Both the position numbers and the translations under genes were made by a program. The notes under the pieces are model-generated. The model searched no databases. It saw only the letters and a list, made by a program, of their open reading frames with translations, and had not been told where the DNA came from. A DNA stretch of 64,000 bases. Source: Methylorubrum rhodinum. Lineage in GTDB: Bacteria > Pseudomonadota > Alphaproteobacteria > Rhizobiales > Beijerinckiaceae. Shown here piece by piece: positions 54,819 through 63,905 of the stretch; the stretch's first letter is position 1, and the number at the start of each line of letters is the position of its first letter. The stretch covers positions 62,001-126,000 of the forward strand of contig NZ_JACHOP010000008.1 in NCBI RefSeq assembly GCF_014199935.1, given 5' to 3'.

Positions 54819-55096
54819 TCTCCCTCGTCGTCCCGCTCTGGCCTGGGCTCGCCGCCTCCCTCGCGCTCGGCCTCGCCATCGGCGCCCTCGCGGGTGTCCC
54901 GCGCGTGCGCGCGACGAGGATCGCCGCGGGCCTGCCGCTGCTCGCGCTCGGCCTGCTTCTGGGTCTCGCCGGGCTCGATACCGTGCCGGGGCGTGCCGGC
55001 CTGTGGATCGAGATCGCCGCGCTGGTGCTCGCCTGCTATCTGGCCGGCTGCTCGCTCGGCGCGCTCGCCCGGATGCTGTCCGGCCGCACCTCCTGA
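54815..55096 (+). CDS. Small membrane protein, unknown
   Basis: 93 residues with three hydrophobic segments (LAASLALGLAIGALAG, GLPLLALGLLLGLAGL, IAALVLACYLAGCSLG). GTG start overlaps the OmpA-like gene stop by four bases, so the two are coupled. Its last 61 bases overlap the convergent cyclase gene. Function unknown; an accessory of the envelope protein by position. Confidence 0.7.
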   Translation: MISLVVPLWPGLAASLALGLAIGALAGVPRVRATRIAAGLPLLALGLLLGLAGLDTVPGRAGLWIEIAALVLACYLAGCSLGALARMLSGRTS

Positions 55097-56307
55097 GGCA
55101 GGGCCCAGATCCGCTGCGCCCGCTCGACCCCGCGCAGGGCGAAGGCGCCGACCTCCGTCAGCGTGGCGGCGCACCGGCCGGCGAAGGCGTCCGAGATCAG
55201 GAGATGGCGGTCGAGCGCGTCGCAGAGCCGCTCGATCCGGCTCGCCTCGTTCACGGCGCGGCCGATCATGGTGAAGTCGAGGCGCCGGTCGGTGCCGACA
55301 TTGCCGTACACCAGCGGCCCGAAATGCAGGACGAGGTCAGCCTCCAGCGTCGGCAGGCCGCGTCGGCGACGCGCGGCGTTGAGTTCGCCGTTGCGGGCCA
55401 GCGCCTCCTGCGCGGCGGCGAGCGCCCCGGCGCAGGCCGGGCAGGCGTGTTCCTCCGGATCGGCCGCGGAGAACACCGCGAGAAACCCGTCGCCGAGGAA
55501 TTTCAGGATCTCGCCGCCGTGGCGCCGCACCGGCTCGCCGAGCGCATCGAAATGTTCGTCGAGCCAGCCGACGACCTTGAGCGGATCGTCGCGGTCGGCC
55601 AAAGCCGTGAAGCCGCGCAGATCCGCGAGCAGGATCGCCGCCGGCACCACCGCGCTCTGCCCGCGGCGGATTTCGCCCGCCAGCACCCGCGTGGCGGTGG
55701 CGGGGCCGAGATAGGTGCCGGCAACCTCGCGCAGGGTGTGAGCGAGGCTGAGCTTCGACGTCGCCAGGGCGATCGCCGGCACCAGCGCCGACAGCGCCTC
55801 CAGGTCCTCCGGCGTGAAGCCGCCGGCCCGGTCGGTGGAGAACGAGATGCCGGCGCCCTCGATGGCGCTGCCCGGCGCGAAGCCGACGAGGTGGAGCAGG
55901 TAATCGGTGCCGCCCGCCCTCCGAAGCTCGCCGAGCAGCGGGAGATCGGGCACCGACACCGCGCCGTCGAGCCGCCAGCGCACGCTCTCGCGCTCGTTCT
56001 CGTGCAGCCACGCGATCGGGCTGCGGGCGTAGCTCGCCTCGCCCTCCGGCCCGTGCGCGGCGGGGAACAGGGCGAGCCCCTCGCCGCGGCGCCACGCGAG
56101 GCTCGCGCCGCGGAACAGCGGATCGATCGTCGGCACCGACAGGCTGAGGCGCCAGAGCGGAAGCCCGGCGGCGACGAGGCCTTCGCAGAGTTCGGTCACG
56201 ATCGCGTCGCCGTCGTCCGAGGCCACCGCCCCGGCGATGAGCCGGGCTTCGACGGCCCGAAGGTCGGACGCGCGGGCAACGGAGGATGGGGACGAGGACT
56301 CGGGCAT
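55036..56307 (-). CDS. Class III adenylate/guanylate cyclase
   Basis: 423 residues. The N-terminal ~200 have no recognised domain (a possible GAF-like sensor). The catalytic domain shows metal ligands Asp229 (LLADLRGF) and Asp273 (LGDGFLAVF), substrate-specificity Lys269 (EILKF) and Asp344 (LDFTMIGR), and transition-state Asn353/Arg357 (VNEASRIERL). Lys plus Asp is the adenylate-type pair, so cAMP is the likely product. The C-terminal 20 codons lie antisense to the tail of the small membrane gene. Confidence 0.92.
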   Translation of the reverse strand: MPESSSPSSVARASDLRAVEARLIAGAVASDDGDAIVTELCEGLVAAGLPLWRLSLSVPTIDPLFRGASLAWRRGEGLALFPAAHGPEGEASYARSPIAWLHENERESVRWRLDGAVSVPDLPLLGELRRAGGTDYLLHLVGFAPGSAIEGAGISFSTDRAGGFTPEDLEALSALVPAIALATSKLSLAHTLREVAGTYLGPATATRVLAGEIRRGQSAVVPAAILLADLRGFTALADRDDPLKVVGWLDEHFDALGEPVRRHGGEILKFLGDGFLAVFSAADPEEHACPACAGALAAAQEALARNGELNAARRRRGLPTLEADLVLHFGPLVYGNVGTDRRLDFTMIGRAVNEASRIERLCDALDRHLLISDAFAGRCAATLTEVGAFALRGVERAQRIWALPQEVRPDSIRASAPSEQPAR

Positions 56308-56398
56308 GGCGCCCGGATTGTAGCGGAAACGGCGCCCCGGTGTCGTGCCGGCGTCTCGCCGGTCCCTTGCAGGCCCCTTGCCGACCCCTTGGCCGCGC

Positions 56399-57169
56399 TC
56401 AATCCGCGCCCTCGTCGGGAATGTTCAGGAGGTTGCCGCAGGCCTTGCAATGCACGGCGTCGGGCTCGTGGCGCAGCAGGCCGCAGGCCTTGCAGGGAAA
56501 GCGCACCTTGTAGGGGCGGAACACCACCTGGGCGAGGCGGAAGAACAGGGTCACGCCGCAGATCATCACGAAGACCGAAATCAGCCGGCCCGTCGTCCCC
56601 GGCAAGGTGATGTCGCCGTAGCCCGTGGTCGTCAGCGACGTGACGGTGAAGTAGAGCGCGTCGACCGGCGTGACGATCGCCGGGTTGCTGCCTTGCTGGG
56701 TCGTGTAGACGATGCCGGTCATCGTGAACACGAACACCGCCAGGTTGGTGGCGGCCAGGATCGCTTCCTCGTTGCGGCGGAACACGGCGCTGTCCGACCG
56801 CAGGCGCTCCAGCAGATGATAGGTGCGCAGCAGGCGCAGCGTGCGCAGGATGCGCAGGAACCCGACGCCTTCCACGAGGACCGGCGCGAGGAACGAGGCG
56901 ACGGCCACCATGTCGGTCCACGTGCTCAGGCGCAGGAACTCGCGGCCCGGGCGCCGGCTGATGCTCAGGCGGGCGGCGAAATCGGCCAGCACGCACAGCC
57001 CCAAGGCGACGTCGCAGGCGATGATCCAGGGCACGAGCGGCAGGAACGAGGTCACGACCACGAAGGCGATCGTGGCGATATCGAACACGAGCAGCGCGTA
57101 GCGGAAGCGCTGCGCCCGGTCGGTGTTTCCCTCGTAGAGTTCGTGCAGGGTGGCGGTCAGGTCGCGCAT
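56399..57169 (-). CDS. Voltage-gated-type potassium channel with C-terminal zinc ribbon
   Basis: 256-residue six-helix ion channel. S4 is Arg-rich (LRILRTLRLLRTYHLLERLR), the pore has the selectivity filter TTTGYGD at 180-186, and S6 follows. After S6 is a compact CKAC...CKAC unit: Cys226, 229, 241 and 244, a C-x2-C-x11-C-x2-C zinc ribbon. A zinc ribbon on a Kv-like channel is unusual; I cannot say whether it binds metal or another protein. ATG 57169 is chosen because it begins the conserved part; longer frames upstream are Arg/Pro-rich and unlikely. Confidence 0.9.
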   Translation of the reverse strand: MRDLTATLHELYEGNTDRAQRFRYALLVFDIATIAFVVVTSFLPLVPWIIACDVALGLCVLADFAARLSISRRPGREFLRLSTWTDMVAVASFLAPVLVEGVGFLRILRTLRLLRTYHLLERLRSDSAVFRRNEEAILAATNLAVFVFTMTGIVYTTQQGSNPAIVTPVDALYFTVTSLTTTGYGDITLPGTTGRLISVFVMICGVTLFFRLAQVVFRPYKVRFPCKACGLLRHEPDAVHCKACGNLLNIPDEGAD

Positions 57170-57420
57170 CGGTCGCAGCATCGGAGCGTCGGGTCTCGCG
57201 CGTCGGCAGGGCGGGCGCGACCGGAGCGGATGCGCTGACGGAAGGCTTCGGTCCGGCTCCGTGCGCCGCCACCGATCCGGCGGCGCGCGCTCGATCTCCG
57301 GGCTGGCGTGCCGGAAAAACGACGCCATCGCGGCGGCGGCGGCTCGGTGCAGCGAGAGCGGGCCGCATTCGGTCCATCGCCGGGACCGCGCCGCAGCCGG
57401 TCGGCCACCGGGGCGGGCTT

Positions 57421-59739
57421 CTACGGCGTCGCCGGCTGCGCCTCGGCGCTCACCGCGGCGCGGGCGCCGCGGGCGAGATCACGCTCGATGGCGAGCGTGC
57501 TCTTGCCGTCGAGGCGGTTGCGGTAGACCTGCAGGTTCTCCATCACCCGCTGCACGTAGTTGCGCGTCTCGGTGAAGGGGATGCGCTCGACCCAGTCGAT
57601 GGCATCGACCTCGGGCCGGCGCGGATCGCCGTAGGCGTCGATCCACTTCTTCACGTTGCCGCCGCCCGCGTTGTAGGAGGCGAAAGCGAGGATGTAGGAG
57701 CCCTTCCAGTCCTCCATCAGTTCGCCGAGATGGGCCTGCCCCAGCCGCGCGTTGTAGGCCGGATCGCTGGTCAGCCGGTCGGTGTCGTAGCTCGTCGAGA
57801 CGCGCCGCGCCGTGCGCTGGGCGGTGGCCGGCATCATCTGCATAAGGCCCCGCGCCCCGACGCCCGACTGGGCGCGGGGATCGAACTGGCTCTCCTGGCG
57901 AGCGATGGCGAACACCATCGCCCGCTCCACCTGCGGCACCGCCGTGAAGGTCTCGTAATCCGGGATGCCGATGGTCGGGTAGGCATGGGTGTCGAGCGCC
58001 AGCCCGCGCTGCGTCGCGAGCTTGCCGATCGCCACCAGCGCGCGGGCGTCACGCGCCTCCACCGCGGTCTCGCCGAGGGCGTTGACCTGCGCCTCGTCGG
58101 TCAGCGACTTGGCCGCGTCGATGTAGAGCGGCAGGGCCAGTTCCTTGAGGCTCGCCGCGGCGAGCAGCTTGAGGCCCCGCACGAATAGGCGGTCGTCGAA
58201 GGCGGCCCGCGCCGGGGCCGACAGCACCGCGGCCTGCCGCAGCGGCAGGCTGTTCTGGCCGAGCTTGGCCCGCGCGAGCTGGCCGTAATAGGCGATCGGC
58301 TGGAGCGCGGCGCGCTCGTAGAAGTTTTTGGCGTCGGAAGCCTTCCCCGCGGCCTCCGCGGCGCGGCCCTGCCAGTAGGCGACGCGGGCGAGCGAGATCG
58401 GCGTCTCGGCGATTGCGGCGGCGAGCGCGAAGTGGCGCTCGGCCGCATTCGGATCGTCGAGGTAGCGCAGCGCGATCCAGCCGGCGTGGAACTCGGCCTC
58501 GATCCGCTTCTCGGTGGTGCGGGCGGAATGCCCCGCCGCGACGGCCTGGGCGGTCCTGGCGTCGCCGGCATCCATCAGCTTGCGGGCGACGATCCGGCGC
58601 TCGACCCACCACTCGTCGCCGTCGACCAGGATCTCGGGGTTGGACGGCGCGGCGAGCAGGACTTTTGCGGCTTCCTCGTTCTTGTCGGCCCGGCGGAAAT
58701 ACTGCGCCCGCGACAGCAGGTAGGAGGCGTCGTTGCGAAGCGACGGCGGCACGGCGTTGAGGGCCGAGGCGCCCCCCGACTTGTTCTCGACGGCGCGGCG
58801 CGCCCGCACGAGGCTGGCATAGGAGCCGCCCGCATAGTCGGCGGCGCGGCCGGCGGCGGAATAATCCTCCTTCAGGAGGGCGCGCTCCATCCGGGCGCGA
58901 TGGTCGATCACGGTCAGCACGCCGGGGAAGGCGTCGGTCACCTTAGTCTCGAGGCTCTTGCCGAAGCTGTCCTCGCGCCAGAGGTCGCGGATCAGGGTCG
59001 CGGCGTCGGAATCGAGCCCCTCGGCGCGGAACGCCAGGGCGAGGGCGAACTTGCCCGGCGCGCTCGCCGGCTTCGAGGTCGCGAAGTAGGCCCGCACGAT
59101 GGCGGGGCTTTTCTTCTCGGAGAGCAGCATCTCCTCGGCGCGCCGCCGCAGCAGCGGGCCGGCGGGCCAGTCGGGATTGGCGCGGGTGAAGGCCACGACC
59201 CGCTCGAAGCCGATGCCGGCGCCCGCGCGGATCGCCACCCATTCGAGCAGGGCGCGTGTCGCCGGATCGGTGAAGCCCGCGGCGAGCCGGTCGCCGTCCG
59301 AGACCTTGCCCTTGCGGTAGAGGTCGATCGCCTGCCGAAGCTGGTCGAGATCGGTGCTGCCGGAGAGCACTGGCCGGTTCGGATCGGGCACCTCCGGCGC
59401 GGGCGCCGCGGGCGAGACCGAGGCGTCGGGCAGCGGAAAGGCGACCGGCGCATCCGAATCGGTCGAGGCGTAGCCGGAGACCGCCGCGGGCAGCACCTTG
59501 TCGGCGGTCTCGCCGGTCCCCGTCGGATCGAGGCGGAGCGCATCGGCCGCGACCGGATCGGCGGCGGGCTTGGCCGCCTCCTTCACCTGCGCGGCGGGCG
59601 CCGTGGCATCGCTCGCGGGCAGAGCCGGGGCGGAGGCCGGATTCGGGTTGCGGATGTCGGCCTGCTGGGCGGCCAGCACGGCGCTGCCGGTCAACGCGAG
59701 ACCGAGGAGGAGGGGCAGGGAGCGGGCGGGGAACGCCAT
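57421..59739 (-). CDS. slt: Soluble lytic murein transglycosylase
   Basis: 772 residues. An N-terminal signal (FPARSLPLLLGLALTGSAVLA) leads into an Ala/Pro-rich region, then a long helical superhelix and a C-terminal SLT domain. The catalytic Glu is in AIARQESQFDP, with GARGLMQMMPATA and SYNAGGGNVKKW. It cleaves glycan strands to 1,6-anhydro-muropeptides. Longer than E. coli Slt70 mainly through the roughly 100-residue N-terminal linker. ATG 59739 chosen; a start at 59769 is possible. Confidence 0.94.
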   Translation of the reverse strand: MAFPARSLPLLLGLALTGSAVLAAQQADIRNPNPASAPALPASDATAPAAQVKEAAKPAADPVAADALRLDPTGTGETADKVLPAAVSGYASTDSDAPVAFPLPDASVSPAAPAPEVPDPNRPVLSGSTDLDQLRQAIDLYRKGKVSDGDRLAAGFTDPATRALLEWVAIRAGAGIGFERVVAFTRANPDWPAGPLLRRRAEEMLLSEKKSPAIVRAYFATSKPASAPGKFALALAFRAEGLDSDAATLIRDLWREDSFGKSLETKVTDAFPGVLTVIDHRARMERALLKEDYSAAGRAADYAGGSYASLVRARRAVENKSGGASALNAVPPSLRNDASYLLSRAQYFRRADKNEEAAKVLLAAPSNPEILVDGDEWWVERRIVARKLMDAGDARTAQAVAAGHSARTTEKRIEAEFHAGWIALRYLDDPNAAERHFALAAAIAETPISLARVAYWQGRAAEAAGKASDAKNFYERAALQPIAYYGQLARAKLGQNSLPLRQAAVLSAPARAAFDDRLFVRGLKLLAAASLKELALPLYIDAAKSLTDEAQVNALGETAVEARDARALVAIGKLATQRGLALDTHAYPTIGIPDYETFTAVPQVERAMVFAIARQESQFDPRAQSGVGARGLMQMMPATAQRTARRVSTSYDTDRLTSDPAYNARLGQAHLGELMEDWKGSYILAFASYNAGGGNVKKWIDAYGDPRRPEVDAIDWVERIPFTETRNYVQRVMENLQVYRNRLDGKSTLAIERDLARGARAAVSAEAQPATP

Positions 59740-60049
59740 GTGTGAAGACACCCCGACTCGTGAGGCCAAAGGGAAAGAGGGCCAAGCCTCAAGCTGGGCC
59801 CACGGTCGTTAAGAAGGGATAAACCACGCCGGGAATCGGACACCGATCCTGACGGATCGGCGCCCATCCCCGGCTTGTCCTGTCGGCGCGTCGGCTTGCG
59901 CCGAACCGGCCCCCGTTTCGGCTGCCGGGCGCGCAAGCGAAGCGTTTGCGCGAGGGCGAGGGAGCGCCTATGTCTGCGCGTCCCGTCGGCGGGCGGCCCT
60001 TGAGCCTTGCCCGCGCGAGGACACGAGACCTACGGCCGGGAACGCCAGG
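59740..60049. other. Intergenic region between slt and dapA
   Basis: 310 bases between divergent genes, expected to carry both promoters. I see no gene and only a weak imperfect stem near 59840-59862 (ATCCTGACGGAT). Confidence 0.4.
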
Positions 60050-60940
60050 ATGACCGAGACCCACGCCCGCCTCCGCGGTTCGATGACCGCGCTCGCGACC
60101 CCGTTTCGCGACGGCGCGTTCGACGAGGCGGCCTTCCGAAAGTTCGTGAACTGGCAGATCGAGCAGGGCACCCACGCGCTCGTGCCCACCGGCACCACCG
60201 GCGAGAGCCCGACGCTGAGCCACGCCGAGCACGACCGCGTGGTCGAGACCTGCATCCGCGAGGCCAATGGCCGGGTGCCGGTGATCGCGGGCGCCGGCTC
60301 GAACTCGACCGCGGAAGCCGTGGAACGAGCCCGTCATGCGGAAAGCGTCGGCGCGGACGCGGTGCTCACGGTCACGCCCTATTACAACAAGCCGACGCAG
60401 GAGGGGCTCTTCGCCCACTTCAAGGCCGTCAACGACGCCGTCGGCATCCCGATCATCATCTACAACATCCCCGGCCGCTCCGTGGTCGACATGAGCGTCG
60501 ACACGATGAAGCGGCTGTTCGAACTGAAGAACATCGCCGGCGTGAAGGACGCCACGGCCAAGATCGACCGCGTCAGCCTCCAGCGGCAGGCTTTGGGCGA
60601 AGACTTCATCCAGCTTTCTGGCGAAGATGCGACGGCGCTCGGCTTCAACGCCCATGGCGGCCACGGTTGCATCTCGGTGGTGTCGAACGTGGCGCCCCGG
60701 CTCTGTGCCGACCTGCAGGAGGCGAGCCTCAAGGGCGACTACGCCAAGGCGCTGGCGATCCAGGACCGGCTGATGCCCCTGCACGTCACCATGTTCTACG
60801 AGTCGAACCCGGTGCCGGCGAAGTACGCCCTGTCGCGCCTCGGCCTGATGTCGCCGGAGGTGCGCCTGCCGCTGGTGCCGGCCACCGAAGGGTGCCGTCA
60901 GGCGGTCGATGCCGCGTTGGCCCATGCCGGGCTGATCTGA
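60050..60940 (+). CDS. dapA: 4-Hydroxy-tetrahydrodipicolinate synthase
   Basis: 296-residue TIM-barrel aldolase making the first committed intermediate of lysine/diaminopimelate from pyruvate and aspartate semialdehyde. Schiff-base Lys166 ([10 protein letters not shown]), Tyr138 (IIIYNIPGR) and the substrate loop [11 protein letters not shown] (46-56) are present. Length is normal. It precedes smpB by 68 bases. Confidence 0.97.
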   Translation: MTETHARLRGSMTALATPFRDGAFDEAAFRKFVNWQIEQGTHALVPTGTTGESPTLSHAEHDRVVETCIREANGRVPVIAGAGSNSTAEAVERARHAESVGADAVLTVTPYYNKPTQEGLFAHFKAVNDAVGIPIIIYNIPGRSVVDMSVDTMKRLFELKNIAGVKDATAKIDRVSLQRQALGEDFIQLSGEDATALGFNAHGGHGCISVVSNVAPRLCADLQEASLKGDYAKALAIQDRLMPLHVTMFYESNPVPAKYALSRLGLMSPEVRLPLVPATEGCRQAVDAALAHAGLI

Positions 60941-61008
60941 AGCCTCGCCTCCGGGCGCGGTTCTCCCCATATCGGAGGACCGCCGCCTTCAGGCTTCGAA
61001 CGAAAAAA

Positions 61009-61482
61009 ATGGCACCCAAACCCGAACCCGGCCGGCGCGTCGTCGCCGACAACCGCTCCGCGCGCTACCACTACGCCATCGAGGACGTGATCGAGGCCGG
61101 CATCGCCTTGACCGGAACCGAGGTGAAGTCCCTGCGCGGCGGCAAGGCGACGATCGGCGAATCCTATGCCGGGCCCTCGGGCAACGACCTGATGCTGTTC
61201 AACGCCTACATCCCGGAATATCTGGAGGCGAACCGCTTCAACCACGACACCAAGCGGCCCCGCCGCCTGCTGCTCCACCGCCGCCAGATCAACAAGCTGA
61301 TCGGCGCCACCCAGCGCCAGGGCTACACGGTGATTCCGCTGAAGATCTACTTCAACGACAAGGGCCGGGCGAAGGTCGAGCTGGGGCTCGGCAAGGGCAA
61401 GCAGCTCCACGACAAGCGCGAGACCGTGAAGGAGCGCGACTGGCAACGCGACAAGGCGCGGCTGATGCGCGACAAGGGTTGA
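61009..61482 (+). CDS. smpB: SsrA-binding protein
   Basis: 157-residue SmpB, which brings tmRNA to stalled ribosomes. The OB-fold core has [33 protein letters not shown] and [15 protein letters not shown]; the C-terminal basic tail ([20 protein letters not shown]) enters the ribosome A-site channel. The dapA-smpB order is common in Rhizobiales. No ssrA gene lies in the window. Confidence 0.97.
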   Translation: MAPKPEPGRRVVADNRSARYHYAIEDVIEAGIALTGTEVKSLRGGKATIGESYAGPSGNDLMLFNAYIPEYLEANRFNHDTKRPRRLLLHRRQINKLIGATQRQGYTVIPLKIYFNDKGRAKVELGLGKGKQLHDKRETVKERDWQRDKARLMRDKG

Positions 61483-61520
61483 GCGCAGGGCAAGGGTCGA
61501 GTGCTGGGAAGGGGAACGCC

Positions 61521-62090
61521 GTGGCCGGACCGGATTTTTCGAGCCTTCCCGACGATCTGCCGGTGCCTCAGGACGACGGCGCCGCCGACCACCTAACCGG
61601 TTTGAGGCTCCCGGACGTGGCCCTTCGGGCGACCGACGGGAGCCTCGTCTCGCTGGCGCGCCTGCCCGGCCGCACGGTGGTCTTCGCCTATCCGCGCACC
61701 GGCGTGCCGGGCCAGCCGAACCTCGTGGCGGATTGGGACGCGATCCCCGGTGCGCGCGGCTGCACGCCGCAGGCCTGCACCTTCCGCGACGCCCATGCCG
61801 AGCTGCTCCGCCGCGGGGTCGAGCGCGTGTTCGGGCTCTCGACGCAGGACGGCGCCCACCAGCGCGAGGCGGCGACGCGCCTGCACCTGCCCTACGCGAT
61901 CCTCTCGGACCGCTCCCGGGCGCTCGCGCTGGCGCTGCGCCTTCCAACCTTCGAGGCCGGCGGCGAGACGTTATTGAAGCGGCTCACGCTGGTGATCGAC
62001 GACGGCGTCGTCGCAAAGGCGTTCTACCCGGTCTTCCCGCCGGACCGCAGCGCCGAGGCGGTGATCGCCTGGCTCGACGCCGCGGTCTGA
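61521..62090 (+). CDS. Peroxiredoxin-like (AhpC/TSA, PrxQ type) protein
   Basis: 189 residues. The thioredoxin-like fold shows LPDVALRATDGSLVSLARLPGRTVVFAYP and the two-Cys motif GCTPQACTFRDAH (C-x4-C as in PrxQ/BCP). The usual Pro-x3-Thr-x2-Cys loop is lengthened (YPRTGVPGQPNLVADWDAIPGARGC in effect, about 15 residues longer). It probably reduces peroxides with thioredoxin. GTG 61521 follows AAGGGGA; the frame back to 61479 overlaps smpB and is unlikely. Confidence 0.82.
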   Translation: MAGPDFSSLPDDLPVPQDDGAADHLTGLRLPDVALRATDGSLVSLARLPGRTVVFAYPRTGVPGQPNLVADWDAIPGARGCTPQACTFRDAHAELLRRGVERVFGLSTQDGAHQREAATRLHLPYAILSDRSRALALALRLPTFEAGGETLLKRLTLVIDDGVVAKAFYPVFPPDRSAEAVIAWLDAAV

Positions 62091-62094
62091 CCGA

Positions 62095-62766
62095 TCAAAC
62101 CTCCGAATCGTCGGACGGCGGGGCCGGCGGGCGGATGCCGTAGCGGCTTTCCAGGCCGGGATTGGCGCGGGGGCCGCGGTCGGCGAACTCGCGGCGGGGG
62201 CCGTCGCCGGGGGCGCGGATCGTGCGCTCGCTCGGATCGCGGCCGATGCGGCCGGCCAGATGGGCGAGGTCGACGAACTCGTCGGCCTGACGGCGCAGGT
62301 CGTCGGCGATCATCGGCGGCTGGGTCTGGATGGTCGAGACCACCGAAACGCGCACGCCCTTGCGCTGCACCGCCTCGACGAGGGAGCGGAAGTCGCCGTC
62401 GCCGGAGAACAGCACCATGTGGTCGAGATGGGCCGAAAGTTCGAGCGCGTCGATCGCCAGCTCGATGTCCATGTTGCCCTTGATCTTGCGGCGGCCGGAG
62501 GAATCCGTGAACTCCTTGACCGGCTTGGTGACGACCCGATAGCCGTTGTAATCGAGCCAGTCGATCAGCGGCCGGATCGAGGAATATTCCTGATCCTCGA
62601 TCATCGCGGTGTAGTAGAACGCCCGGATCAGGTTGTCGCGGCTCTGGAAGTCCTTCAACAATCGCTTGTAGTCGATGTCGAAGCCGAGCGCCTTGGTGGT
62701 GGCGTAAAGGTTGGCGCCGTCGATGAAAATCGCGGTACGCTGACGTTCACTCATCGGATTGTCCAT
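62095..62766 (-). CDS. NYN-domain (LabA/DUF88) putative RNase
   Basis: 223 residues. The PIN-like NYN domain spans about 1-165, with acidic cluster residues AIFIDGANLY, GNMDIELAIDALEL and VLFSGDGDF. The C-terminus is basic and disordered. Such proteins are linked to RNA metabolism in alphaproteobacteria. ATG 62766 is chosen; 62754 (MSERQ) is possible. It faces convergently with the peroxiredoxin gene, four bases apart. Confidence 0.9.
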   Translation of the reverse strand: MDNPMSERQRTAIFIDGANLYATTKALGFDIDYKRLLKDFQSRDNLIRAFYYTAMIEDQEYSSIRPLIDWLDYNGYRVVTKPVKEFTDSSGRRKIKGNMDIELAIDALELSAHLDHMVLFSGDGDFRSLVEAVQRKGVRVSVVSTIQTQPPMIADDLRRQADEFVDLAHLAGRIGRDPSERTIRAPGDGPRREFADRGPRANPGLESRYGIRPPAPPSDDSEV

Positions 62767-63166
62767 GCGTTCGAGCTGAAAGAAAAATGACGACCGCAAT
62801 CGCGGCAAAGAATGTCCGTGATGAAATCGTATGGCACAGAAGACGTCCGCGCCCCCCGCGGGACCGCCGCCCCCGCAAAGCTGTTCGCGATCCTGCGACC
62901 GCGCGCGGCAGCGCCGATCCATCCGGCCCTGGGTCCATCGACTCCAAGACCGGACGATCCGCGACGGGATTGACGCAACTCGTCTGGCCGAGCTCGCACA
63001 AGGTGTCAAGAAAAACAAAAGGTAAGAAATTTACGCTCGCGATGTGTCTGCGAATTGGGTCGGACAAAGTCCGACTCACGGTTGCGGTTTTGTATTTTGT
63101 CGCACCATGGATGATCGCCAACGGGATTAACGTTGACTTCAGGTTGCCGCGCGCGATCCCGGCCGA
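62767..63166. other. Region between pyrE and the NYN gene
   Basis: 400 bases without a supported gene. The 62990-63145 part is AT-richer, with a 7-bp hairpin GTCGGAC-AAA-GTCCGAC (63059-63075) that may belong to the end of the pyrE transcript or the NYN-gene promoter. Confidence 0.5.
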
Positions 63167-63757
63167 TCAGGGCTTCATTGCCGCACGACTGCCCGGCTTG
63201 GTTGCCGGGATGGCGGCGAGCTCGGGCGGCAGGGCGTCGGCCGGATAGGTTGGGATGTCGAGGGCGGCGAGCGAGACCAGCGGCAGGCCGATCTCGCCGC
63301 GTCCGCCCGAGCGGTCGATCAGGCAAGCCGCACCCACGACCTCGCCGGCCTCGTCCTGGAGCGAGGCGAGACATTCGCGGGCGGAGAGGCCGGTTGTCAC
63401 GATGTCCTCGACGATCACCGCACGGGTACCGACCGGGATGGAAAAGCCGCGCCGCAGGGTGAAAGGCCCGCCGGGATCGCGCTCGACGAAGATCGCCTTG
63501 GCGCCGAGGTGCCGGGCGGTCTCGTAGCCCGGCACGATGCCGCCGATGGCCGGCGAGACCACGATGTCGACCCGCCCGAACCGCGCCGTGATCGCCTCCG
63601 CCAGCGCCCGGCACAGCCGCTCGGTCCGCACCGGATCGGAGAAGATCGTCATCTTCTGCAGGAAGGTCGGCGAGCGCAGACCCGAACTGAGGATGAAATG
63701 GCCCTGGAGCAGCGCGCCCGCCGAGCGGAATTCTTCGAGGACGTCGTCCGCTTTCAT
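63167..63757 (-). CDS. pyrE: Orotate phosphoribosyltransferase
   Basis: 196-residue phosphoribosyltransferase of pyrimidine synthesis. The PRPP motif is [25 protein letters not shown] at the N-terminus and [15 protein letters not shown] with [15 protein letters not shown] complete the site. Length normal. No pyrF or attenuator was seen next to it. With the dihydroorotase homologue it is the second pyrimidine gene in the window, but they are 33 kb apart. Confidence 0.96.
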   Translation of the reverse strand: MKADDVLEEFRSAGALLQGHFILSSGLRSPTFLQKMTIFSDPVRTERLCRALAEAITARFGRVDIVVSPAIGGIVPGYETARHLGAKAIFVERDPGGPFTLRRGFSIPVGTRAVIVEDIVTTGLSARECLASLQDEAGEVVGAACLIDRSGGRGEIGLPLVSLAALDIPTYPADALPPELAAIPATKPGSRAAMKP

Positions 63758-63870
63758 CGTCGCCTACCTGCAAACCCTCGTTCGGGCGCTTGTCGCAGTG
63801 GGACGGGTGGGGCGCAAGCGTGCAGCGTTGCGGCCCCGTTCGGGAGACGGCGATCCCTCGAAGGCGCGAG

Positions 63871-63898
63871 CCGGGCCCCGGCGGATGCCGGAGCCCGG
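63871..63898 (-). terminator. Hairpin after the fasciclin-domain gene
   Basis: 12-bp stem with a single mismatch (CCGGGCCCCGGC with GCCGGAGCCCGG) and a GGAT loop, eight bases past the stop. No T-run. Confidence 0.6.
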
Positions 63899-63905
63899 AT
63901 GCCGA

